64,000 nt of DNA, taken from assembly GCF_027887165.1 (NCBI RefSeq), contig NC_077235.1:4967378-5031377 (forward strand), in the 5' to 3' direction. This DNA comes from Monodelphis domestica. Its lineage: Eukaryota; Chordata; Mammalia; Didelphimorphia; Didelphidae. Both the position numbers and the translations under genes were made by a program. The notes beneath the pieces were generated by a model. It saw only the letters and a list, made by a program, of their open reading frames with translations. It did not search any database and was not told the DNA's origin. Below, one piece after another: positions 48,201 to 59,419 of this stretch. Each line of letters opens with the position of its first letter. Position 1 is the first letter of the stretch.

Positions 48201-49125
48201 CAATCACCGTCCATCAATTTCCCTGTGCCAATGGAGGCTCTAGCTTAACCCAGGACCGCCCAGAGGTCTCTGGCTTTGCACATGTCTGTTGAAGGTCATA
48301 TTTTCAAATAATTAAATCTTTTATCCTTTGCTGCAGCCCTTCCTAAATCCTGTTAACCTGAGTAGGGTAGAGATTGGAATAATTAAATTTTGATCTATGC
48401 TGCAGCCCTTCCTCAATCCTGTTAGGACTGAGTAGAGTGGAGATTGATTCCAAGTATCTCCATTGTATCAATTCTAAAATCAATCATGATTCAAAGAAAT
48501 TCCTGTTCTATGCTTAAGCATAGGTCAAAGTCCTTTCCCTTGTTCAGCAAAAGGTTTCTGTCCTAAAGTAATCTTAAGAAGGGAGGAGGAGGAAACTCTC
48601 ATGCCAATGGGGTTCACATTCCAATAGCCAAGACCCACTATCAATAGGAAATTTTTCAAGTATGAAATTTCCCAATGGTGAAATTTCCAACATTTATAAG
48701 TCTAAGAAATTTTGAGGTTTACATGCCCACGGTCTGCACTCAGCCTGCTGGGACCTCAGGTCTAGCTGCTCTCAGGGGTGGGTCCTCAGTGGTCTCAGTC
48801 AGCTGCCAAGGACCCATAGGTGCCCCTCACTTGCTCCAGAGGTGCCTCTTGCTCACTCACTGATTCTAGCTCTTGCTGACTCTGACTCTGACTCTGTAGG
48901 TGGTGTGGGGGAGTGTGGATCAACTTGCAATGTGGTGGAAGTTTTTTCACCCTCTTATGATGTGGAAATGCCCAAATCCCATGTACCTTCAATGCTGCAT
49001 CCTGCTATAGAGTCCCTTCGTTCATATGAATTTTTTTTTCCTTTGGCTTTTTGAGGTATTCTGTATTGGTAGGTGGTGAGGAAAGGAAGAGTCCTGCATC
49101 TAGACTGCCACCATGTTTACCCAGA
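45291..49125 (-). mobile_element. LINE-1 5' half: 5' UTR, ORF1, start of ORF2
   Basis: Read on the minus strand, the 5' UTR runs from about 49125 to 47650. The ORF1 coiled-coil segment follows (47550-47080; EKQLEATKSSIDQIKKENQK). ORF2 then opens at 45898 with the endonuclease signature ITLNVNGMNSPIKRKQI and LQETHLR, continuing in broken frames to residue ~205 (equivalent of HKRIHLFSAAHGT). Everything downstream is missing. ORF1 and ORF2 carry several stops and frameshifts, so the copy is dead. A solo LTR sits inside its 5' UTR. Confidence 0.88.
47747..48723. mobile_element. Solo LTR (endogenous retrovirus remnant) in the LINE-1 5' UTR
   Basis: A 977-base element with TG...CA ends, flanked by the 4-base duplication TGCC (47743-47746 and 48724-48727). 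It interrupts LINE-1 5' UTR sequence that is continuous in the related copy at 51.9-52.2 kb. About 90% similar by eye to the LTR at 50.01 kb. A 4-base duplication fits gammaretrovirus-like (class I) families. No internal region is present, so it is a fossil left by recombination between LTRs, younger than the host LINE-1. Confidence 0.82.
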
Positions 49126-50010
49126 AGTCAAAGGGTAATTGGGTTTTATATACTTCTATTTCCTTTTATTCCTCCTACTTCAAGTGATTATTAATAGACT
49201 ATAAAGCAGAATTCTTGGAGTGTTGGATATTAATTGAAATCCTACAAATGTACTTCTCAATATGCTTAGGGCACTTCTATGAAGCTAATGTTAGAACATC
49301 TGTCCTGATCCAGGGGTGATGATGAAGTACCGTTTCGGGAATACCTCTCCCCACATCTCTCTTACTCATACTCCCACAAGGGAAAACTCTGGGTACTCTA
49401 GCACTTAAATCCTTTGGCTTCAGTTAGTAAGCACTTACTATGTGGGATTCTAGTCAGTATTCCACTCCCATCTCTAGTGGGCTTTAAAGAATATTCTTGA
49501 ATATATCTCTTTTAGACATCTAAACCTTGCGAGTGACTCCTTTTTTTTCTTTTCCTCAGTATGGATACTCAATGATTTTATAATTACTCATTCCAGGAAG
49601 CTTTGGCTGCCAAATGTAGGAATTAAAATGGGTTATACAGCTGCTCTAGTCTCATCATTTTAAACTCCTTGGACTCATGGAGGGAACACTCATTCAATTA
49701 CCCCTAGGTTTCAGAGGCAAGATAGCAAGTTCTTTCTGGGACATTTTGAATGGCAACATGGCATCACCAACTTCAGAGTTGGGAAGCCTCTGCTCCGACA
49801 AATACTGGCTGAGTAACCCAGGGCAACTCTCTTTTTTCACTTTTCATTTTAAAAAATTTTTATTTAGTCAATTTAGACTATTTTTCCTTGGTCACATGTC
49901 ATGTTCTTTCCCTCCCCTCCACCCCCCATAGCTGACGTGCAATTCCACTGGGATTTACATGTGTCCTTGATGAAAACCCATTTCCATATTGTTATGTTTG
50001 CACTAGGGTG

Positions 50011-50972
50011 TGTTACAAGGGAATCACTTTAAAAGACTGATATATATTAATTTAAGGTCGCCAAGGAATCAGCTATGTAATTCCTAAATGAAAAACTCAA
50101 GTCAGCCGTCAGCCGTCAGCCTTTTTTGGAGTTTAATTACAATAGGAGCAAGAAAGGAATTAGAGATATATATAGAGGGAGAAAGGGGAGAGAAGGGAAT
50201 AGGGCTTAAATACCCCTTCTGTTTAGGCTGGGCCAAAAGGCCCAAGCCCTTAGATAGCTGGGGCAAAGAAAAGAGATCAGTCCCTATTACTCACGTGTCC
50301 AAAATGGAGAAACAGTCTCAGAGGCCCCCACCTTCAGCTTCCTTCAGAGCAAGCTTCCTCCGAGCCCAGGAACCACACCGACCAAAAACTCCACCACCTC
50401 CTCGAGTCTCCAGACCCTCCTATCTTTAAGGAAACCATCCAAGTTGCCTCCCCTCAGTCCTCACATCTACCAATCACTCTTCATCAATTTCCCTGTCAAT
50501 GGAGGCTCTAGCTTAACCCAGGACCGCCCAGAGGTTTCTGGCTTTTGCACATGTCTGTTGAAGGTCATATTTTTCAAATGATTAAATCTTTACTCCTTTG
50601 TTACAGCCCTTTCTAAATCCTGTTAACTTGAGTATGGTAGAGATTGGAATAATTAAATTTTGATCTAGGCTGCAGCCCTTACTCAATCCTATTAGGACTG
50701 AATAGGGTGGAGTATCTCCATTGTATCAATTCTAAAATCAATCAAGACTCAAAGAAATTCCTGTTCTATACTTAAGCATAGGTCAAAGTCCTTTCCATTG
50801 TTCAGCAAAGGGTCTCTGTCCTAAAGTAATCTTAAGAAGGGAAGAGAAAGAACCTCCCATGCCAATGGGATTCCCATTCCAATAGACTATCAGTAAGAAA
50901 TTTTCCAAGTATGAAATATCCCAATGGTGAAATTTCCAACATTTATAAGTCTAAGGAATTTTGAGGTTTACA
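50011..50972. mobile_element. Solo LTR, same family, in a LINE-1 3' UTR
   Basis: A 962-base element with TG...CA ends, flanked by the 4-base duplication GGTG (50007-50010 and 50973-50976). It shares nearly its whole length with the LTR at 47.75 kb. The two have different duplications and different host positions, so they are independent insertions rather than the two ends of one provirus. Confidence 0.82.
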
Positions 50973-52257
50973 GGTGATCATTTAGAGTCTACAACCCCAA
51001 TCATATCCCCATCAACCCATGTGATTAAAGAACTGTTTTTACTCTGTGTTTCTACTCCCACAGTTTTTCCTCTGAATGTGGATAATGTTTTTTCTTGTAA
51101 ATTTGTTGTTCTGGATCACTGCATTCATTGCCACTAATGGAGAAGTCTATTACAATCAATTGTACCACAGTGTATCAGTTTCTGTGTACAATGTTCTCCT
51201 GGTTTTGCTCCTTTAACTCTGCATCAATTCCTGGAGGTTGTTCCAGTTCACATGGAATCCCTCCGGTTCATTATTCCTTTGAGCGCAATAGTATTCCATC
51301 ACCAACATATACCACAATTTGTTCAGCCATTCCCCAATTGAAGGGCATCCCCTCATTTTCCAATTTTTTGCCACCACAAAGAACGTAGCTATAAATACTT
51401 TTGTACCTGTCTTTCTCCTTATTATCTCTTTGGGATACAAACCCAGCAGTGCCATGGCTGGATCAAAAGGCAGATAGATTTTTAGTGCCCTTTGGTCATA
51501 CTTCCAAATTACCCTCCAGAATAGTTGGATCAATTCACAACTCCACCAGTGGTGCATTAATGTTCCAACGTTGCCACATCCCCTCTAGCATTCATTAATT
51601 TCCTTTGCTGGTATGTTAGTCAATCTGTTAGGTGTGAGGTGGTACCTCAGAGTTGTTTTGATTTGCATTTCTCTGATTATAAGAGATTTAGAACACTTTT
51701 TCATGTGCTTATTAATAGTTTTGATTTCTTTAACTGAAAATTGCCTATTCATGTCCCTTGCCCATTTATCAATTGGAGAATGGATTGATTTTTTGTACAA
51801 TTGGTTTAGCAGTTTATAAATGTGAGTAATTAGACCTTTTTCAGAGGTTTTTGTTGTGAAGATTGTTTCCTGATTTGTTGCTTCCCTTCTAGTTTTCAGG
51901 CAAAATTTCTATGTATGGAGGTAAGGAACTAGGTTTTTGCCTGAGGCCACCTCTTGAGCCTCTGGAGCTTCTACTGTTTGCTGCCCTTCTCTGTGCTATC
52001 TTCCTGTGGGCGCCCAAGGCCTGTGCTCTTCAGCCTGCTGAGTCTCAGGTCTAACTGCTCTCAGGGGTAGGTCTTTGGTGGCCTTAGTCAGCTGCCAAGG
52101 ACCTAGAGGTGCCCCTCATTTGCTCTAGAGATGCCTCTCGCTCATTCACTGGTTCTGGAGCTTGCTGACTCTGACTGGCTCTATAGGTATGGTGGGGGTG
52201 GGTAGATCAGCTTGCATTTTGTTGGAAGCTTTTTCATCTGCTTAAAATGTGGATATG

Positions 52258-54517
52258 TTGATTATTTTGATTAGCTTTTTGGTTGAATCTCTAGGATTCT
52301 TTAAGTAGACCATCATGTCATTCGCAAAGAGCGATAACTTGGTCTCTTGCTTGCCTCTTTTAATGCCTTCAATTTCTTTTTCTTCTCTAATTGCTACTGC
52401 TAGTGTTTCTAGTACTATGTCAAATAGTAGAGGTGATAGTGGGCATCCTTGTTTCACTCCTGATCTTATTGGGAATGCATCTAGTTTATCCCCATTGCAG
52501 ATGATATTAGCTGATATATACTGTTTATTATTTTTAGGAACGACCCTTCTATTCCTATGCTTTCTAGTGTTTTTAATAGGAATGGGTTTTGTATTTTATG
52601 AAAGGCTTTTTCTGCGTCTATTGAAATAATCATGTAATTTTTGTTGGTTTGCTTGTTGATATGGTCAATTATGTGGATGGTTTTCCTAATATTGAACCAG
52701 CCCTGCATCCCTGGTATAAATCCTACTTGATCATGGTGGATGACCCTTCTGATCACTTGCTGGAGTCTTTTTGCTAGTATCCTATTTAAGATTTTTTGCA
52801 TCTATATTCATTAGGGAGATTGGTCTATAATTTTCTTTCTCTGTTTTTGACCTGCCTGGTTTTGGAATCGGTACCATGTTTGTGTCACAACAGGAGTTTG
52901 GTAGAACTCCCTCTTTGCTTATTATGTCAAATAGTTTGTATAGTATTGGGATTAACTGTTCTTTGAATGTTTGATAGAATTCACTTGTGAATCCATCAGG
53001 CCCTGGGGATTTTTTCTTAGGGAGTTCTTTGATGGCCTGTTGGATTTCATTTTCTGATATGGGATTATTTAAGCATTCTATTTCTTCTTCTGTTAGTCTA
53101 GACAGTTTATATTTTTGTATATATTCGTCCATATCCCCTAGATTAGTATATGTATTGCCATATAATTGGGCAAAGTAATTTTTAATGATTACCTTAATTT
53201 CCTCTTCATTGGAGGTGCTGTCCCCCTTTTCATCTTTGATGCTGTTAATTTGCTTTTCTTCTTTCCTTTTTTAATTAGATTGACCAGTACTTTGTCTATT
53301 TTGTTTTCTTCAAAGTACCAGCTTCTAGTCTTATTTATTAGTTTAATAGTTCTATCACTTTTGATTTTATTAATTTCTCCCTTAATTTTTAGGATCTCTA
53401 GTTTGGTTTTCTTCTGGGGGTTTTTAATTTGTTTGCTTTCAAGCTTTCAAAGCTAATCGAAATAATCAACAACTTTGGCAAAGTTGCAGGATACAAAATA
53501 AATCTGCATAAGTCATCAGCATTTCTATATATTTCCAACACAGCTCAGCAGCAAAAACTAGAAAGAGAAATCCCATTCAAAATCACCTTAGACAAAATAA
53601 AATACCTAGGAATCTATCTCCCGAGACAAACACAGGAACTATATGAACACAACTACAAAACACTCTCCACACAACTAAAACTAGACTTGAGCAATTGGAA
53701 AAACATTAACTGCTCATGGGTAGGACGAGCTGATATAATAAAAGTGAACATCCTACCCAATCTTATTTATCTATTTAGTGCCATACCCATTGAACTTCCA
53801 AAAAATTTCTTCACTCATTTAGAAAAAAACCATAACAAAGTTCATTTGGAAGAACAAAGGATCAAGGATATCCAGGGAAATCATGAAAAAAAAATACAAA
53901 GGAAGGGGGCCTTGCAGTCCCATATCTCAAACTATATTACAAAGCAGCAGTCATCAAAAGAATTTGGTACTGGCTAAGAAACAGAAAGGAGGATCAGTGG
54001 AATAGACTTGGGGCAAGTAACCTCAGCAAGACAGTATATGAAAAATCCAAAGATCCCATCTTTTGGGACAAAAATCCACTATTTGATAAAAACTTCTGGG
54101 AAAATTGGAAGGCAGTGTGGGAGAGATTAGGTTTGGATCAACACCTCACACCCTACACCAAGATAAACTCAGAATGAGTGAATGACTTGAACATAAAGAA
54201 GGAAACTATAAGTAAATTAGGCAAACACAGAATAGTATACATGTCAGACCTTTGGGAAGGGAAAGACTTTAAAACCAAGCAAGACTTAGAAAGAGTCACA
54301 AAATGTAAAATAAATAATTTTGACTACATCAAATTAAAAAGCTTTTGTACAAACAATACCAATGTAACTAAAATCAGAAGGGAAGCAACAAATTGGGAAA
54401 CAATCTTCATAAAAACCTCTGACAAAGGTTTAATTACTCAAATTAAAATGATCTTTGTCTCCAAAGAATAATGTTTTGAAATTACCAAATAAAATATTGT
54501 TTAAAAAAAAGAAAAAT
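52258..54517 (+). mobile_element. Twin-primed (5'-inverted) LINE-1 insertion
   Basis: The 3' segment (about 53449-54517) is on the + strand and ends with AATAAA and a poly(A) tail. The 5' segment (52258-53440) is inverted and carries the reverse-transcriptase region (minus-strand peptides [26 protein letters not shown] and [10 protein letters not shown], where the catalytic A-D-D motif has decayed). The segments meet at the same ORF2 site (LI-x-IIN), sharing about 20 duplicated bases. A 13-base target-site duplication AAATGTGGATATG flanks the whole (52245-52257 and 54518-54530). The 3' segment also lacks about 0.94 kb relative to the copy at 1-1764, joined near 54444. Confidence 0.92.
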
Positions 54518-54954
54518 AAATGTGGATATGCCCAAATCCCATGTACCTTTAATGCTGTGCCCTCCTGTAGAGTACCTTTGTTCATATGAATTTGGCTTTT
54601 TTGGTCTTTTGAGGTAGTCTATATGGGTAGGTGGCGAGGAGAGGAAGAGTCCTATGTCTAGACTGCTGCCATGTTTTCCTGGACGTCCCCTGGGAAAGTC
54701 TCTTAAGCTCTCTGTTCAGATAACTCCAAGAGTATCATGTGCAGAGCTGGTCTCTCTGCAGAGCAGCACAAAAATAACAGGTGCCATCTTTGACTGAACT
54801 AGAGGAAACAAGCTCTGTGTTGCAGGGCAGCTTTGAGGACCAATTGCTTGGGCTCATTTGAAAGGTAGCTAGATTCCAAAGGCACCTTCAGAATCAGTGC
54901 CCATTTCATCTGTTGTTTATCTTGTTGGATGCCTGCAGAGCCTAGGAGCTAGGC

Positions 54955-55120
54955 TAGTGTTGGTGATCCTTTTAGAGACTCAGTGCCCACACTGCATCCC
55001 TCCTATTGCATGTGACCCCCACACCCTTACCCCAGACAGGAGAGGGAGGAAGCCCTCCCATTGGGCTGCTGGTCAGAGGGGTGGGTCATGTGAAAAATGT
55101 CCTCTAGTGCCATGGAAATG
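54955..55120 (+). mobile_element. hAT-type nonautonomous DNA transposon fragment
   Basis: Shares 'cagacaggagagggaggaag' and 'cccattgggctgctggtcagagg' with the copy at 15.73 kb. Begins 'gtgttggtgatccttttagag'. Confidence 0.65.
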
Positions 55121-55359
55121 GGAAGGGGAACAGCATTCTGAAAGAAAAGGCAGAAGAGGAGGCTTGGAATGCTATCCGACTTCCATTAGAAGGGCCTGTT
55201 TTCAGTGTGTGCTTTCCTGGCCCTTTCTCTGTGTATTGTGCAGTTTGTAAAACCCTTCTTGGAGCTCAAGTGCTGACTTGGTAAGTGCTGCTGGGACCCT
55301 CTCAAGCCCTTCAGTGGGCACTTAGGAACTTCCAATTAGCCCTTTTAGAGTGAGAGAGG

Positions 55360-55960
55360 ACCACAGAGGCTAGCTCATCGAACCCTCTCATTTGGCAGCC
55401 CACAGTTTCTGAGCATCTTTGGAAATGGCCACGTTTGGAATTACAGGTGGATTGAAGTCGCCCACCGAGAGCCAGCATCCAAGTGCAATTTGCCAGCTGG
55501 TCGTTTAAGGAGTCTCAGGGAGCAACAAAAAGCATTTATTCCAATTACGAAGGGGAGCTTAGCAGACCTGAGGGAAGCAAAAAGCTTTCAATTACCGTCT
55601 AGTTGTTGGGTAAAAGCAGACAACTTGTCAGAGCTTACTGCGGGGCCCATTTAACGCAGGTAGGAGCTTTACACTTCCCTGTGATCTTCCCCCTGTCAGC
55701 TGAAGCAAGCTGTCCGGGGTGGGAGCTATACAATGGGGCCATTTGGGCCAAATCCACAACAGCCTGCCACCTTCTGGAAGCATTTGGCAGCCAGCAGGTC
55801 ACAGGCTTCTCTGCCTCCAAGCAGCAACCCAGCAACTGGTTCCCCTTGACCACAGCTTTATTTGGATGGAAAAACACAGGAGTATTTGCGATGGATATGC
55901 AATCTAGAGTGCCTAATTAGTACCTCAGGGTAGGCTGCTTGTAAACAGAAATCAATAAGG
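55360..55960. other. Unique noncoding block, possible regulatory element
   Basis: Non-repetitive, balanced composition, no stable reading frame. It contains homeobox-type ATTA/TAAT cores ('ttccaattacgaag', 'ttcaattaccgtc'). Little else can be said without alignment. Confidence 0.3.
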
Positions 55961-56099
55961 GCCTTGCCTAATATACCCAACAGTGTGAGGCTATGGACCA
56001 AGGCAGGAGCACTGTGCAGTTTAGATGCAGACTCCTAATGGAACTGGTTCCCCAAAGATGGACTGCCTGCCAAGCAAGATGGAGGACCCTAGGGATCAT

Positions 56100-56345
56100 G
56101 GATGGCAGAGTCATGAGGGACCTTGGGGGCCATCTTATCCAACTCCCTCTTTTTACAGAGGAGAAGACTGTGGCCCAGAGAGGGACTAAAGAGTTAGATC
56201 TGGAAGGGATCTCAGAGGTCATCTTATCCAATCCCCTCCTCTTACAGAGGAGGCAACTGAGGCCCAGGGAGGGGAAGGGAAGAACCTTGCCTAAGGCCAC
56301 AGAGGTAATAAGTACCCTAGCTGGGATTTCAATCAATATCCAGTG
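56100..56345 (+). mobile_element. Two MIR-like segments in tandem
   Basis: 'ccatcttatccaactccctctttttacagagga' and 'tcatcttatccaatcccctcctcttacagagga' are successive diverged copies about 75 bases apart, followed by 'ttgcctaaggccacagaggtaat'. Confidence 0.5.
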
Positions 56346-56465
56346 ATTCCCACCTCACTGCACTTTCTTTTGAACCATGTTCCCAATACACTGGAGGAAA
56401 AGATCTCCAAGAAATGATCTCTTCCAAGGGGGTTGGGCACAGACACATTAAGAAAATCTGGCCAT

Positions 56466-56672
56466 AAGGGCAGCTAGATGGCTCGGTGTATAGTGTGCAA
56501 GGCCTGGAGATGGGAGGGCCTGAGTTCCAATCCGAACTCAGACTCTCTCCAGCTGTGTGGCCCTGGGCAAGTCATTTAATCCCCATTGCCTAGCCTTCAT
56601 CACTCTTCTGCCTTGGAACCAATACACAATATTGATCCTAAGACAGAAGGTAAAGTTTAAAAAAGAAAAGAA
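56466..56672 (+). mobile_element. tRNA-derived marsupial SINE
   Basis: Head 'agggcagctagatggctcgg', core 'ctgtgtggccctgggcaagtc' and end 'aagacagaaggtaaagttt' plus an A-rich run. Confidence 0.92.
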
Positions 56673-57404
56673 AACCTGGCCATTTAAAAAAGTGGAAGGG
56701 ATTGACAGCCCGGGTCAACTTGGCACTATGTGGACGGCTAAGCCCATCATTCCCTGCAGGCAGCAGCCATTAGTGGGCTCACTACAGCAGTCATCTTCAT
56801 CCTCTAAGCCTGGAGCATTTATTTCCTAGCTTGAGCCCCTCTAGCAATGGGCTCTGGAGCAGAGTCTGCTGCCATCTGGTGGTTTCTCCCCGCCAGATGG
56901 CCGCAGAGCTGTTTATGGTCTGCATGGACCAATGAGATAAATATTTTCCCTTCAGCCATTTGGGGATCTTCTCAGTGCTGTGCTGGGGTGCTCAGGATGC
57001 CGGTTTGAGGCTCACACAAGTTATCTGCATCTGCAGTCATGCCGGCTGCTTGAGTTTCTTACCTTTCTTTCTATCTGCAGCACTTAGCACAGTACTTGTC
57101 GATAAGGCTGAAAATGGCATATCACAAGATGAAATTCGGAATGCACTTATTCTGAGGCCTATTTTGCACCAAAAGGTAACGAAAAATAGACCATACGCCC
57201 AGATGCAAATACACACAGATGAATCCTTTACTAATCTCAATATGAGGGAAGTGATATTCTCCCAAGTGATAATAACTTAATGATAAATCCATTAGCATTT
57301 GAAAGTTGATGGTCATATTATTTCTTTACCCAAACTTTGAACATTTCAGTGCTATCTTTTCAGTTCAGGGGATGGAAAAGAAGGAGTGTTGCAGTCTTGC
57401 TAGG

Positions 57405-57525
57405 CTCAGCTTTTCACTAATCCTTTATGTGACCTTGGGCAAGTCACTTAAATTCTCTTCAGCCTCAGTTTCCTCATATATACAAGAAGGAGATGATATT
57501 AGATCTCTAAAGTTCCTTCTACTTC
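57405..57525 (+). mobile_element. MIR-type SINE fragment
   Basis: 'tatgtgaccttgggcaagtcac' and 'cagcctcagtttcctcatatat' in MIR order. The stretches 56.68-57.40 and 57.53-57.98 kb show no feature I can support. Confidence 0.75.
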
Positions 57526-57997
57526 TGACCAGTTTAGGAAAACATGGTATACAAGTGAAAGATTCCAGGGAGGATGGAGAGTTTTACACAGAGCTTCTCT
57601 ATAATGCTTTCTACCTACATCTTTGTAGCTGTCCTTTTAATTTATGATTCCATTTGGAGAACTAGCAACAGCTCTCTTATAGAGAACTTGTTAGTCTATT
57701 TGCTCACATTAGGCTAATGGTTATGGCAGTCTGCATAGAGTAAACATTTTATGTGTGCTGTCATTTTGAAAATTCAGTAAGGAAAATTTTTCAGAGACCT
57801 TGTGCTCTTCATCACAGACCTCTGGTCTTCCAAAATTTTCAAAACATCCATTTGAGAACTTTGCATCTATATTGCATCAGATTACAGTGCAATGTCTGAA
57901 AGCAAATTTTAGTCAATACAGTTTTCTTTAATCCAGAAATAGTATTATTTTTAGTTTGGTTGGGTGTCCTTTTACACAACAGAAGTTCAACATTATA

Positions 57998-58193
57998 GGG
58001 GGCAGCTGGGTAGCTTGGTGGATTGAGAGCCAGGCCTAGAGACGGGAGGTCTTAGGTTCAAATATGGCCTCAGCCACTTCCTAGCTGTGTGACCCTGGGC
58101 AAGTCACTTGACCCCCATTGCCTAGCCCTTACCACTCTTCTGCCTTGGAGCAGTATTGACTCCAAGACGGAAGGTAAGAGTTAAAAAAAAAAA
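57998..58193 (+). mobile_element. tRNA-derived marsupial SINE with perfect target-site duplication
   Basis: Complete element from 'gggggcagctgggtagcttgg' to a pure A tail. The 17-base duplication AGAAGTTCAACATTATA is identical at 57981-57997 and 58194-58210, so the insertion is relatively young. The sequence 58.2-59.1 kb is unassigned. Confidence 0.95.
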
Positions 58194-59139
58194 AGAAGTT
58201 CAACATTATAAATGATCTATTTTCTTGGCAAGTCATACAGTTGGGTAATGAGATGGATCACATAGCCTTGTCTCATTGACTGCAACTAATAGAATTCCAT
58301 ATTTAATTGAAGGAACTAGCTCACATTTACAATTTGCTTTTACTTTGGTAAAAGGCATTTCCTGACTTGTGTGGCTTTCTATAGTCTGTAAAATAATTTC
58401 AAGAAAGTTCAGTGTTGAAAATGATATCGTTTGGGGTTTTATGTCCAAATATTGGGTTGGAGCCACCTCTTATACTGCACACACATACAAGAAAACCCAA
58501 TCAAATGGGAGAAATCATTGGAGAAAACCTGCATGGGTAGGGTTATACATGATAGCAAGATCTGAGAGAGGATCAATATGTCTGTTACATTCCTTAAGTA
58601 TGAGAGGAGTTGGGGAGGTCAGAAAGACTCTGAACCAGAGACCTTGAACATTGAGGAAGGGAAGACAATATAATCCTAAATTAAAGCTGGTAGACAACGA
58701 CCACTGAATTCTTAATTGGGTGATAAATATGGACTGAATGAGTTTCATCTGAGAGGTTCCTGAGGGGTGGTGGTAGTAGAAGATCCTGGAAGTAGCAGTG
58801 GGGAACAAGGAGTATTCTTATTCCCCTACCACAGTAATGAGTTTGGGAGGGGAGTGGGTAATAATCAAAGAGAAATCAGTGTTAGAAAAGGTGGCCAAGG
58901 AGGCCCTGGCATTAGGAAGGAGCCATGTTTCAGTGAGTACAGGAAGATGGAAGGGGTTACAAGGAAAAAGGTTTAATTATTCATGATGGAGCTGGCCTTT
59001 CAGAGAGGACAGGAGAAGGGGGTGGGTGGATCTGTTGTGGGTTAACCATAAATTATGGTTAGATTAATATAATGTAATATTATGCTTTGTATTTACAAAC
59101 ATTCAGCTAGAAGGTAGCTGGCCTTCAGAGGGCCATGCC

Positions 59140-59290
59140 TGCCTGCGTTTGAATCCTCACTCTACCACTTATTAGCTGTGTGACCTTGGGTAAATCTCTT
59201 TAATCTCCCTGGGCCTCAGTTTCCCCACATTTAAAATGAATGGGTTGTCGTAATGACCTCTGAGGTCCCTGCCAGCTCTAGATCTAGGGC
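59140..59290 (+). mobile_element. MIR-type SINE
   Basis: 'cactctaccacttattagctgtgtgacctt' and 'gggcctcagtttcc' are close to the MIR consensus. Lies just upstream of the ALG13 promoter. Confidence 0.8.
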
Positions 59291-59419
59291 CCTAGGGGGA
59301 ACAAAAGAAAAAGCTGGCAAACATTACAGGGATGGATTGGAGGGGGAAAAGATACTGGTGGTTGTACTTTATACAAAATGTCGTCTTAACTGGCTTGGAG
59401 GAGGAAGGGGGGGGGATCC

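Larger units (their letters stand above)
49840..54690 (-). mobile_element. Internally deleted LINE-1 hosting a solo LTR and a twin-primed LINE-1
   Basis: On the minus strand this host reads: 5' UTR (54690-54531, then 52257 to about 51900 after the inserted LINE-1), a direct join near 51900 to ORF2 C-terminal sequence (51890-51213), then 3' UTR to about 49840. It lacks ORF1 and most of ORF2. The join could be a genomic deletion or a retrotransposed spliced LINE-1 RNA; the LINE-1 5' UTR is known to splice to internal sites. The 3' UTR is interrupted by a solo LTR. Sequence between 49.13 and 49.84 kb is not assigned. Confidence 0.78.

Noticed and set aside
47747-50972. One provirus with two LTRs and an internal region
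   Set aside because: The sequence between them is LINE-1 and unassigned DNA, and each LTR has a different 4-base duplication.
54897-55250. 117-residue open frame
   Set aside because: Runs through a hAT-type repeat fragment, with no splice or promoter support.
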